DNA of 64,000 nt from Scalesia atractyloides. Its lineage: Eukaryota; Streptophyta; Magnoliopsida; Asterales; Asteraceae. Under the pieces are notes generated by a model. That model saw only the letters and a program-made list of their open reading frames with translations, was not told the origin of the DNA and ran no database searches. The translations under genes were made by a program, and so were the position numbers. Shown here in pieces: positions 11,021 through 23,498 of this stretch. Numbering within the stretch: position 1 is the first letter of the stretch; each line of letters begins with the position of its first letter. Location of the stretch: positions 33,543,476 through 33,607,475 of the forward strand of contig CAMTDV010000022.1 in assembly GCA_947069175.1 (NCBI GenBank). The letters are read 5' to 3'.

Positions 11021-12506
11021 GGCATACAGTCACACAAATACCTCAACCAGATCAAGATTTAGATTTAGATTTAGATGATATGAAAATTGATGTGAATTGG
11101 GTGTTTATATGCTCATACAATCTTTTACTGGTATAGGAGTATGAAGACTCCAATTTTGGTTTTATATAATTATGCATATATTTGTCATGTTCAACTATAT
11201 TATGCTATATTTTGCCATTTTCATTGCCCATTTAAATGCAATTGAATATACATACATCTGATTTTATTTGATTTGTACATAACTATAATTCTTCCACTTT
11301 TTTAAACATTGTTCATTTAAAGGTAAAATCGCTTATTATTATCAAATATTAGTTTGGAATTAATCGATCGTTGTGAAAAAAAATGTATAACTTATTAAAC
11401 CAAGTGATTTCAACATAATAGTTATTACTTTAATTATTATTTGATGTTTTTTAATGTTTACTTTAAGTTAATCCTTTTTAATATGTTTTAGGATAAATAC
11501 ATTATTATATGTATATTATTATCTGTGAATTGAACTCTCAACCTCTATTATTCCTGTGACATGTTAAACTTTTAAGGAAAATAATAATAACCATTGACAG
11601 TGTTTCATTCATTTCCCTAGATGACACTATATGAAAGATAAAGTGGCAAATACAACCATAATGAAACTTAACTAACTTGAGTTTTGAATTTAAGTAATAT
11701 ATCAAAGTGCTTGTAATCTTTCGTTACTCGTTATTAAGGTACTAAGAAAATGTGTCTCTCCGTATGAGTTTGATGTTCAAGGTATATGGTAGACAAACGC
11801 CTAGATTTAATAATAGGATTAGAGCGTTTGTTGGTTGGCTGACAAAAAAATATAAATAATCTAAATATAACATTGTTTTGGTGTTATAGTAAGAATTACA
11901 ATCATATTTGTGCAATGGGTGTTTGTACTATGTGGTGTTGTTTGTTTTTGTTGTTTGGGCATGTAACTTATGCGTTGTTTGTTGTTTTGGGTTGTAATTT
12001 CGTTTGGTATTAAAATTTGTATTTTGTTGGTGATACGCACACTAGTGTTCTTTTGGGTAAAGATCAGATCCAAGCTTACTAACACACGATTGGGAAAAGT
12101 GTCGCAAGTTTGATTTTGTTCTTATAATGTCAATAGTTGTTTCTGTTGCAAGTGATTGAATAAAATTTGCTTTTGAAAAAATAGTTATTTGTGATCCTCT
12201 AGCTCTTGTATAGAAACACAAATAGGAAGAGCTTTTGGTAGTAGAAAATAAAGTTACGTGTACAAGCTTAAGTGTTTTGCGCTAAAACAAATTAGACGCT
12301 AAGTGAACGACAACGGCTAAAACATAAATAGACGCTAGAGTGAACGACAGATAAAGACACCACCCAAAACACAATAATCCCTGCCCTGTAGTTTAAAATA
12401 TAAAAGTCTCAAAATGATACATCTTCTAACAAAATCTTCAACATATTGATCAACCATTAAACAAAACCAAGTACAATGAGACTCAACTTTAATTCAAAAG
12501 GTAATC
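11021..12506. other. Intergenic, no supported gene
   Basis: AT-rich DNA between the NPF start codon and the RPL23 stop codon. The first 100 bp would be the NPF upstream region and contain a short (GATTTA)n run near 11060. The 75-codon minus-strand frame at 11861-12085 has no domain signature and is not called. The last ~130 bp probably include the RPL23 3' UTR. Confidence 0.6.
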
Positions 12507-13782
<1,276 letters not shown>

Positions 13783-13868
13783 CGTCTTTCTCTTGCTATT
13801 CGGCCAGGAACATGAGGGAGTAGGTTCTTATAGTCAATTGCTTTCCAGGGTTTTCTTAGGTTTGGACC

Positions 13869-13875
13869 AGGCCCA
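13869..13875 (-). promoter_or_regulatory. Site II (TGGGCC) element upstream of RPL23
   Basis: On the minus strand the sequence reads TGGGCCT, 87 bp upstream of the start codon. Site II elements bound by TCP factors are well documented in plant ribosomal-protein promoters. Position and sequence fit, but a single short match has limited weight. No clear telo-box was found beside it. Confidence 0.45.
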
Positions 13876-14040
13876 TTACATTACATTCTCTTGATTATTG
13901 AAAGGGTAAAACCCAATTTTGGTTTTCAAAATACTTTACTTGCGCTTTTAGACCCCGAGTAACAGAGTGTCATGTTTTCACCTGGAGAATGGGGCATGTC
14001 CACAAGTCTCTCAATCAATAAAATTTATTTTTTCTTTTAA

Positions 14041-15146
14041 GTAAAATCTTCGGATAGTTCCTATAGTTTTTTTGAATATTACACATATGCTCCCTGTAGT
14101 CTATTTTTGTTACTCAGATGGTCCCTGAAGTTGATGTACGTTAGTTTTCACCGTTAACTCTATATAAAATTACTTATTTACCCATCTCTTTAAAAAATAA
14201 AAAAAACAAATATTTATACACACTCTAACAAATACAAAGTCAAGGACCCCACCAACCATGTTCATCTTCAACCTCACTGTCGTTTGTGCTTGTCACCCTC
14301 AACCCGCTGTCTTCTAGTTAACAGCTCTGGCGACTTCGACCACCCAAAAACACATCATATCTTAAATTGAAGGCATTATCGACAATCTCCAATCCAAACG
14401 AACCTATAACCTCTGCGTTTTTTGTCGATTAGCGCATTTAAAGCCTGAAATTTTGCACCAACGGCTGGAGTAAACGAAATCGGCAACCCACTGCAACTAT
14501 CTAACCACCGACGCACCAAGATCTTCAAAAATCAAACTGTAGACCTATCATTCTTCTCTTCAACTCGCTAGAAAAGCCCATGTGTTGAAACCTGCAATCC
14601 CATGGGTCGTGGGCAACAATAAGATACGGGATGAGGATGGGATGGGGTGGGGCGGTGATGCATGACTGGTGGTGGTGAGCTCGTGGTTTGGTGTTCCGAT
14701 TTAGTTTAGTGTTCGTCGGCGAAAAAGAGATGGGGATGGGATGGGTGTTTTGAACTTTTGATAATGGACGTCAAACTCGTGATTCCGGTGTTGCATTCTG
14801 CTGATAGCATTATTGGTTGCAATTGAGGTGTGGGTTTTGTTTAAGATGAAGATGAAGAAGATGTATGGTGGGGTTGGGTGGAAGAGGTTAAATAAAAAAT
14901 GGTGGGCCATAATAGCTAATTCATCATATTTAATTTTGTTTTTATATTCTTTTACTTTTGTTTTTATTATTAAGGGCAAAAAAGTCAATTCACATGTACT
15001 TAACTAGATAAGTTAACAACCATCCAGTGTAGGGACCATCCGAGTAACAAAAAGTAAACCACAGGAAGCATCTGTGTAATTTCCAAAATTTTGGGACTAT
15101 AGGTGTTACTTTACAAAACCACAGGGACTATCCGGACATTTTGCTC
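14041..15146. mobile_element. Large MITE with ~150-bp inverted arms
   Basis: Left arm 14041-14190 ('cggatagttcctatag', 'gttactcagatggtccctg') pairs with right arm about 15000-15146 ('agggaccatccgagtaac', 'gggactatccgg'). The flanks read TTTCTTTTAA (14031-14040) and TTTCTTTTTA (15147-15156), a 9/10 match suggesting a Mutator-type duplication. The ~800-bp centre contains no convincing frame. The element at 43146-44428 has the same 'gtgcccggatag/gtccctg'-style architecture and is a likely relative. Confidence 0.75.
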
Positions 15147-15608
15147 TTTCTTTTTATTTAACTTAAATAATATTTTAATGGGTGATGGATAGTGAAAATA
15201 TATGAAACCATTGTATACAAAAGGTGAAAATAACCTGGTGAGGGCTCTTGCCTACATGGTAATGATGTGGTTGTGAAACGGTAACACAATCCTTTTATAT
15301 GAAAATGATGATGTTTTCAGATTAGGATGACAGTATCTAGTAATTACACGTTAAGTATATGGTAATCAGTATACACGTCAAGTATCAAGTATACACATCA
15401 GAGTATGCTGATTACAATATATTTTAGGTAATTGAGTTGGGTATCACCTAAAAGTATACTCACAAAAATTTGCAAAACTAATTTAATGCATGGTCTCCTT
15501 GGGTTTAAAAGGCGAAAAGCACACAAAAACTACGTGGTCTAAAACCAAGGCATGAAGCGCCTTCACGCCAAGCGTGAAAGCGTACCGCTTTTCAAACCGA
15601 ATATACAA

Positions 15609-15666
<58 letters not shown>

Positions 15667-15673
15667 GAGAGAG
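15147..15673. other. Intergenic DNA ending in (TA)n(GA)n microsatellite
   Basis: No gene. A (TA)n tract at about 15615-15646 followed by (GA)n to about 15673 abuts the truncated 5' LTR of the next element, exactly where the first 331 bp of that LTR are missing. This suggests replication slippage or a repair event that replaced the LTR end. Confidence 0.7.
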
Positions 15674-17353
15674 GGGCATAATCCGGAGAAAGTGGTTTCT
15701 AGCCCATTGCTTGGTCCAATTTGTGCTTTCTGCATTAAATGCACCCAACTAACAACCCCCCAACCTCAACTATAAATACCACCTTCTCCCACTCTCATTT
15801 CACACCTCAAACACTTCTCTTCTTCTCTCTAAAGCTCTCTCTCCATCTGAAAGTTCAAGACTTTCAAAAGTGAGTTCTAACTCACCCTTACCTCCCTTCT
15901 TTGATCTTTCTTCCTTCTTAACACTTGAATCACCTTTGGGAATGTTTCCATAGGTTTTCCATGGAAAACCAACTTGGAACATCACCATGTTTTGAGGTCT
16001 CAAGTGTAAGAACCTTTGGTTTTAATAGGGTTTCAACCCACAAGTGTTGTATCCTTCCAAGCTTGTTCTTGAAACAAGACTTGTGTTGGTAGAGTGTGAT
16101 CACTTGGAAGCCTTGGCTATCCTACCTTCGATCCACCACCTCACTTGATGATTTTGATTACTTTTTGTCTTTTACTTTTATGTTTAAACTTATTCATGGC
16201 CATCCTTGTCGTCCATGTGACGACCTGTGTATTGGTGAACTATACGAAAGAGGTTAAAAGGAAGATTTGTCCTCCTACCTCCATGCATGACTTTTATGAA
16301 CTTCCATGATGTTTATGATCTACTTATTATGTATACTATATATATACTAACCGAACTCTTGATGGTAATCAAATGATTATCCGTCATGGTACTAGGTTAC
16401 ATCACCTAAAGACTTAATCTCTCGTTACGATTCTAATGGGTATCCTAACCCATGAAAACACATCAACCCGAATGGGTATTATAGTGTCGAAAACGAGTAT
16501 TAAGTCTAGATGATTATTTTCTTCTATACATACTTTAGTGTATTTAAATTCCTAATCCTCCGTTATCATCCGAATACTTACCAACCTACGTTTTCCTCAT
16601 GTAGGATAACTCGGTGCTCCATCCTCCAAACTCCCCAACACTTTACGGAAATACCAAATGGAAGCTTTCAAAACCGTGAGTACACTCGAACACACTTCTT
16701 ACGCTTTACACTTTTTGGTGCAATATGTTAACCTATCAAAATACACGCAATCACACTTGTACTTTTATGCAATCACACAAACAATCCATCATACATGCTA
16801 TAGTTACGTGATACATGATTCGTATACTTGGAACATTCTTATGTGATGCTATTCGTCATTAACTTTGGCTAAAGCCTCCCCCTTAACATGTATAGCGCTA
16901 TAGGGGTAACGCACCGCCCGTATTCTTGAGGTCATGTTAAGTTTTATTCTATTTTTGCGGTACACATGAGGGTTGACCTATAGATTGCTTGTCATGTTTA
17001 CATAAATCTTGTAAGCTAGCTTAACATGTGGATTCGTTTAAACCTTTTGTACTTATGCTATATCAAACTTGTGTACTCGTCAATACTTGTTGTATTGAAT
17101 TATACTTTTAACATGTTGCAGGTTAAAGATGTTGATCGTGTTGGAACTTAGTAGGGATGGCTTAGAAACTCACGTAGAATGCTAGGATTTATGTTGTTGA
17201 ATTAATTGTATTTGAAATTTCATGTTGTACTTGACTATTTTGTAATGAAATGAAACGGATTTGACTAAATTATTGTCGCAAATAGTGTTATGATGCGTTG
17301 AGAAATCTATTTCGTCTCACTTTGATGTTTCCGCCACCGGTTGGGGTGTGACA
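15674..17353 (+). repeat. 5' LTR (5'-truncated) of the Tekay-like element
   Basis: Aligns colinearly to 20855-22535 of the 3' copy from 'gggcataatcc' to the terminal GTGTGACA. It retains the TATA box and leader. The start of U3 is replaced by (TA)n(GA)n. Confidence 0.85.
15771..15778 (+). promoter_or_regulatory. TATA box of the 5' LTR
   Basis: TATAAATA preceded by C/A-rich DNA and followed about 30 bp on by a pyrimidine-rich start region. The 3' LTR has the same box at 20952-20959. Confidence 0.65.
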
Positions 17354-17356
17354 GAT

Positions 17357-17368
17357 TTGTATCAGAGC
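17357..17368 (+). other. Primer binding site (tRNA-iMet type)
   Basis: TTGTATCAGAGC lies 3 nt after the end of the 5' LTR. It differs by one base from TGGTATCAGAGC, the complement of the 3' end of plant initiator tRNA-Met. Confidence 0.8.
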
Positions 17369-17568
17369 TATAACTATAGGGAATTAGGTAGAATAGCCAT
17401 GTTCGACATAGTCTATAGTTTAAGTGACCAACATTTGACCATTCTTGCTTCATGCCTAAAATGTTAATTCTTCCTACCTTGCTTCTTCCTATTTCTTTGG
17501 TCATAATATATACAATGTTTCTTTCCTAAGACATTTATTCAATATACACACATGAAGACTTGAAGACA

Positions 17569-17945
17569 CTCGTTTTACAAACGAGACGACTTCACCAAAA
17601 TAGGCGTGAAACCCACACTTTGGTGAACGACTCTCAATCTGCATATTCGATTTTTCATGAAATTACGCCATCAGGTTAGGAGTGATATCCATACCTTGAT
17701 GGACAATTTCCATTTCATACTCTAGTGGACCCTTACCAACGAGTCGGAATCGCTCTTCGTTTGGTAAGCACCAACCACGCTTAGGGTACGATGTTGTCAA
17801 GTTAGGGGTGAAACCCGCACCTTGTCAACTAGTCCCACTCCTTGATTTCAATCTCGCCAAACTTTTGATTTTTCGATCACTTAGATACGTGTAGTAACTG
17901 GAAGTGTAAAATGCCGTTAATCGCTTCTAGACGAGAGCATTTTAC
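17569..17945 (+). ncRNA. Run of stem-loops with conserved loops in the retroelement leader
   Basis: Five hairpins can be read directly. H0: CTCGTTT/AAACGAG (17569-17585). H1: TTCACCAAA/TTTGGTGAA (17591-17627). H2: CCATCA/TGATGG plus GG/CC (17668-17702). H3: CTTACCAA/TTGGTAAG, extended by CGA/TCG (17732-17768). H4: GTTGTCAAG/CTTGTCAAC, one mismatch (17793-17829). H5: GTAAAATGC/GCATTTTAC (17906-17945) makes six. Stems differ completely, yet the loops of H1, H2 and H4 share WTAGGNGTGAWAYCCNYAC, and those of H3 and H5 share AATCGCT. The array lies 200-590 nt past the PBS, where packaging or dimerisation signals of retroelements are expected. Its function is unknown. Confidence 0.7.
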
Positions 17946-20509
17946 CTATAGGCCAAAGCACGTTCCTCTAATTTGAAAGGATCTTCGATTCACTTTGGAA
18001 TAGTCGACGCTTCTCAACCCAAAGCACTCCAATATTTTACGAAGCCTATCATTTATGCTATCTCAATTTCTATGTGTTTTAATACTTGTTATCTTGTTCA
18101 TTTCGAATCCGATGCACAATTCGCAAATCTTTTGAATAAAAAACAATAGTAATTCTCGCAAACCAACTAAATCTATACTCCTTACGCAATCATACGTGTT
18201 TATACTATTGAATACTTTTTATGCTTATGACGCCTATGTGAACTCATACGTGTTATACAATACTTACATGCTCAAAAGTAACTTTCATGATCACGTCACG
18301 ATAAAGCCTCACCCTTTCCCTATTGTCGACCAATTTCATGAGAACTAATCGATTTAGTTTATTCCTAAACCTTTTTATCATTAAGTGAATTTTCCTCATT
18401 TATGCATAAACCTCGAACCTTATTATTTATCCAAACAATTTCTCACCCTACAATTATTTACGTAAATTACATACACGAAACCCCTAATGATACTTTAAAC
18501 CTATCAACTTCGTCGGTCAAACGAACCTCTTTCCCTCGATTTTCATAACTCGTCTAGAACACACTCACTTTATATTACCATTCTAAAGAAATTTTATTTC
18601 AACAAGAAACCAATGAAAACTTTCTCTCACATACGTATAAGTACTTTGCTAAAATACTTTTCAAAATTTAAGTTTTACATAAAAATTTTCAAAACACGAC
18701 TTTTCTTGCATCAATAATATAAAATATAATATAATAAAGCAAGCTCACTATTTTACAACCTTTTCAAAAACCGCTAATACGCAAATCTAAATCTGAATAC
18801 ATGGGCAAGAAATTTTCATATGCGAATACAAATTTTAAAAACAAAAGTAGCATTTCTTTTTACAAACCACATCTTACATCAAAAATTAATACTTTTCTTC
18901 ATATTCACCCGACATTCACAATTTTGGTCCTTCATTCCCGACAAACCCGACCTATTTGTTTCGACAAACTCAATGTTTTGACTCAAACAACCAGACACAT
19001 GCATATCATCATACACGATTCAATTTATGCAGTCAATATTTCATAGAAATCCTAATTGTTACTTTTTTTTATTTATGCACTCAAACTATATACTAGACTT
19101 ATGTGTGCTTAGCGCTATGTAAATTTCAACTTATACGTTCTATACTACATGCAAATTTTATGCGTATTTGTCATCAATCATACAAAAAACTCCTACATTC
19201 GCACTACTCGGTAGTCATACTTGAGACCTATAAGCGGGCATAACCCAGTGGTTCACCTACATTAGACACACTCACACTTAAATGCAATCATGCTTACATG
19301 CTTAATTTTTCGAACCTATCTTACACACCTTTTGCTTGTAATACTAGATGTAACCTGACCCGTACACTACTAGTACAAACTATGCGGATCATGCACAAAG
19401 CAAAATAATAGCGGGTGCACACGGGATTATATTGGTAGGCGCATGAAAACCATAGTGGGTTCTACTGTGTATCGCAACACGGAACGTAACATGACACCGA
19501 ATAGCGAAACGACGTAACATGGTGTGAACATGGTGGATAAGCCGTTGGTACTTCCTATATAATAAGTGTCCCTACCATGTTACCAAACTTTCGTAAAATG
19601 TGCCATGAGAAATTCGGTGTTTTCCCGGACCTTGTTAAATTCATTTGATTCACAACAAACTTTGGTGACCCCACTTCGAAATGAGTAGTACTCAATTACC
19701 CATGACAAAGCTTCATTCTCAAAATCGTTAGCTTTAACCGCCACAACTATCACTAGCATCTCTCAACATTCCATGTCGCATTTTATCCGATATTCATACA
19801 ATTTTTACCCCTCACATACACCTACCAAATCATTCACTACCATACCACGATTTTCCCAATTATTCCCTTAACCTTTCATCCAAACTTTATTTACAGTGAA
19901 TCAGCCTAAGCATTCAATCCATTTTTTTTGTAAACGTCCCCAGCGGCTCAATCTTGTCAAATGTTCCTTTTCTTTTAAAACTACCATTCACTCTTATCTA
20001 CGCGCAAACTTCAACTAGTCGGTCTATTACCGCCAAAATCTTTTAGAAACCGTAAATATTTACCATCCTAGCTCTCTACAATAAATATTTTTTTACAACA
20101 AGCGATTTTACTAATATGCCTTAGAACTGACCGAACTTTTCTTACAACTTACGGTGCGGACCACTCATTTTAATAGAAATACATCCTAAAACCTTCCTCT
20201 CGTGCCGTACTCTTTTAAAATATTCCTTCCATTGAGTTGTCTAAACTCAGTCAAGCTCACTTGTTTACGCACACACATACACGTTTTCACTTATTACGAC
20301 TGATGTCTCAAAACACCTTAGTCAAATAAATTAGCTTCACGAAACTACTATTTTTGTCCTTCAAAATTCGATACATATTTACACACTTATGCATAAACTC
20401 CACATAGACTTTAAACTTCAAAATATTGATGTTGGCCAAACGTTTTCACCAAAATGACATCTTTTTTCCAAAGTCTTCCTCTTAAATAAATTTCGAGATG
20501 AAATTTCCT
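17946..20509 (+). other. Non-coding internal region of the Tekay-like element
   Basis: AT-rich, without a sustained frame or retroviral motif. A weaker stem CTTTGG/CCAAAG (17993-18024) may extend the hairpin array, but CCAAAG at 17953-17958 could pair with the same CTTTGG. The plus-strand frame at 18801-19046 starts with a Met but has biased Ile/His/Thr content and no domain. Confidence 0.6.
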
Positions 20510-20523
20510 AAAGTAGGGGAGAC
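20510..20523 (+). other. Polypurine tract
   Basis: AAAGTAGGGGAGAC lies immediately before the 3' LTR start TGTAACGCC. Its position and composition are as expected for the plus-strand primer. Confidence 0.8.
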
Positions 20524-22535
20524 TGTAACGCCTCGCTTTTTCGTACTTTCCTTAATTAGAAAGTGTAATCATATTTTTATTTATGGAAACTTGTAATTGT
20601 ACCGCATTCGTATTTTATTTCCTAATCTTGTAATTCGAGACTTTGATCGTAATAAAAATTCAAACTTGACATATACTTGTCTTACATGCATTCAATCGTT
20701 AAATACGTGCTTACACACAAACTAATACTTGTTGTACGTGCAAATACTCACACATTCATACTTGATACCTAAAATATACTTACATATACTTTATACACTT
20801 AAAACATGCAAAATATCAAGTTATAGCATGAAATGAAAGAAAAACTAAGTTCATGGGCATAATCCAGAGAAAGTGGTTTCTAGCCCATTGATTGGTCCAA
20901 TTTGTGTTTTCTGCATTAAATGCACCCAACTAACAACCCCCTAACCTCAACTATAAATACCACCCCCTCCCACTCTGATTTCACACCTCAAACACTTCTC
21001 TTCTTCTCTCTAAAGCTCTCTCTCCATCTGAAAAATCAAGACTTTCAAAAGTGAGTTCTAACTCACCCTTACCTCCATTCCTTGATCTTTCTTCCTTCAT
21101 AACACTTGAATCACCTTTGGGAATGTTTCCATAGGTTTTCCATGGAAAACCAACTTGCAACATCACCATGTTTTGAGGTCTCTAGTGTAAGAACCTTTGG
21201 TTTTAATAGGGTTTCAACCCACAAGTGTTGTATCCTTCCAAGCTTGTTCTTGAAACAAGACTTGAGTTGGTAGAGTGTGATCACTTGGAAGCCTTGGCTA
21301 TCCTACCTTCGATCCACCACCTCACTTGATGATTTTGATTACTTTTTGTCTTTTACTTTTATGTTTAAACTTATTCATGACCAGCCTTGTCGTCCTTGTG
21401 ACAACTTGTGCATTGGTGAACTATACGAAAGAGGTTAAAAGGAAGATTTGTCCTCCTACCTCCATGCATGATTTCTATGAACTTCCATGATGTTTATGAT
21501 CTACTTATTATGTATACTATATATATAAACTAACCAAACTCTTGATGGTAATCAAATGATTATCCGTCATGGTACTAGGTTACATCACCTAAGTACTTAA
21601 TCTCTCGTTACGATTCTAATGGGTATCCTAACCCATGAAAACACATCAACCCGAATGGGTATTATAGTGTCGAAAACGAGTATTAAATCTAGATGATTAT
21701 TTTATTCTATACATACTTTAGTGTATTTAAATTCCTAATCCTCCGTTATCATCCGAATACTTACCAACCTACGTTTTCCTCATGTAGGATAACTCGGTGC
21801 TCCATCCTCCAAACTCCCCCAACACTTTACGGAAATACCAAGTGGAAGTTTGCAAAAATGTGAGTACACTCGAACACCCTTCTTACGCTTTACACTTTTT
21901 GGTGCAATATGTTAACCTATCAAAATACACGCAATCACACTTGTACTTTTATGCAATCACACAAACAATCCATCATACATGCTATAGTTACGTGATACAT
22001 GATTCGTATACTTGGAACATTCTTATATGATGCTATTCGTCATTAACTTTGGCTAAAGCCTCCCCCTTAACATGTATAGCGCTATAGGAGTAACGCACCG
22101 CCCGTATTCTTGAGGTCATGTTACGTTTTATTCTATTTTTGCGGTACACGCGAGGGTTGACCTATAGATTGCCTGTCATGTTTACATAAATCTTGTATGC
22201 TAGCTTAACATGTGGATTTGTTTAAACCTTTTGTACTTATGCTATATCAAACTTGTGTACTCCCAATACTTGTTGTATTGAACTATACTTTTAACATGTT
22301 GCAGGTTAAAGATGTTGATCATGTTGGAACTTAGTAGGGATGGCTTAGAAACTCACGTAGAATGCTAGGATTTATGTTGTTGAATTAATTGTATTTGAAA
22401 TTTCATGTTATACTTGACTATTTTATAATGAAATGAAACGGATTTGACTAAATTATTGTCGCAAATAGTGTTATGATGCGTTGAGAAATCTATTTCGTCT
22501 CACTCTGATGTTTTCGCCATCGATTGGGTGTGACA
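20524..22535 (+). repeat. 3' LTR of the Tekay-like element (2012 bp)
   Basis: Begins TGTAACGCC after the PPT and ends GGGTGTGACA. TATA box at 20952. The right flank is CACGT. From 20855 on it matches the 5' LTR. Confidence 0.88.
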
Positions 22536-22974
22536 CACGTGGCCGGGGGAGCGCTAAATGATACGCGGGGCACGATTGTCATTTTCCAAGTACACTTAAT
22601 AGATGGCGTTATAATTCATTTTCAAACAAAAGTCCATCAGATATCGCATGTTGTTATTTATTCTTGTTTCAATGGCGTTTTATTATCAAAAAAATTTTTA
22701 AAGCAATATTTATGAAAAATGTCATTATGTCCTTCAACCTATAATCAATATTCGGTGTTTTTATTATTTAGAACTTATCAATGGTGTTTTACACCTTATT
22801 TCGCATATCTGATTAGTTGTTAATTGTAAAAACCAGTTCTTACTATTTGTTAATTATTCAAGTCATGGCATTTCATTAACATGTTTTAGGAAAACAGTAA
22901 ATCAGTTATTGTTATTGATTATTTTTTAACCAATGGCTTTATCATTATGGCATTTTATTACTTCCTACTCTTTG

Positions 22975-23402
22975 TTAATTGTTTGAATTATGGCGTTTTC
23001 ATTAAAATGTTTTAGGGTTACTATATATATGTTATTCTTATTGTTTATCATTCACCCAATGGTTTGTTTATTATGGCGTTTTAATAAGAAACAAGTAGAT
23101 GCAATCGTCTAAACCAAACACATTAGTCAACATGAAAATTACAAAACGAAAGCAATTCATGGCGTTTGATTAATCTACATAGTCCTCCATCCTTTTATTA
23201 TTCAATGAAAGGCTTTATCATTATGGCTTTTTATTAGTTCCTACTATTTGTTAATTATTTAAATTATGACGTTTTCATTAAAATGTTTTGGGGTTTTAAT
23301 CAATGGTTTGTTCATTATGGCATTTTAATAAGAAACAAGTAGATGCAATAGTCTAAACCAAACATATTAGTCAACATGAAAATTACAAAAAGAAAGCAAT
23401 TC
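22975..23402. repeat. Diverged direct duplication (~150 bp)
   Basis: The stretch from 'ttttcattaaaatgtttt' to 'agaaagcaattcat' occurs at about 22993-23160 and again at about 23270-23402. The second copy lacks about 40 bp in the middle. It lies 3' of the protease gene and carries several GGCGTTT/GGCATTT motifs. Confidence 0.7.
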
Positions 23403-23498
23403 ATCCTTTGTTCTATTCTCCTGAATCATGTGATACAATTCCCTAATTTTTGTTGCCCCTAATTGCAAGAATTTATTTAAAGATTTAACCACCCTATT

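Larger units (their letters stand above)
15674..22535 (+). mobile_element. Tekay-like Ty3 LTR retrotransposon without gag-pol (LARD-like)
   Basis: Two LTR copies (15674-17353 and 20524-22535) flank 3.17 kb. A tRNA-iMet-type PBS follows the 5' LTR. A PPT follows 'tttcgagatgaaatttc', the kind of end seen after the polyprotein of Tekay/Del chromoviruses. No gag, protease, RT, RNase H or integrase motif can be read between them on either strand; the longest frame (18801-19046) has no domain. The LTRs differ at only a few percent of sites, so the insertion is fairly young and the lack of coding sequence is probably ancestral, as in LARDs. The 5' LTR lacks its first 331 bp, so no TSD can be checked. 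Confidence 0.8.

Noticed and set aside
15674..22535. Hidden gag-pol in the Tekay-like element
   Set aside because: All six frames were inspected for DTG, YxDD/FxDD, HHCC and DDE-type motifs; none appears.
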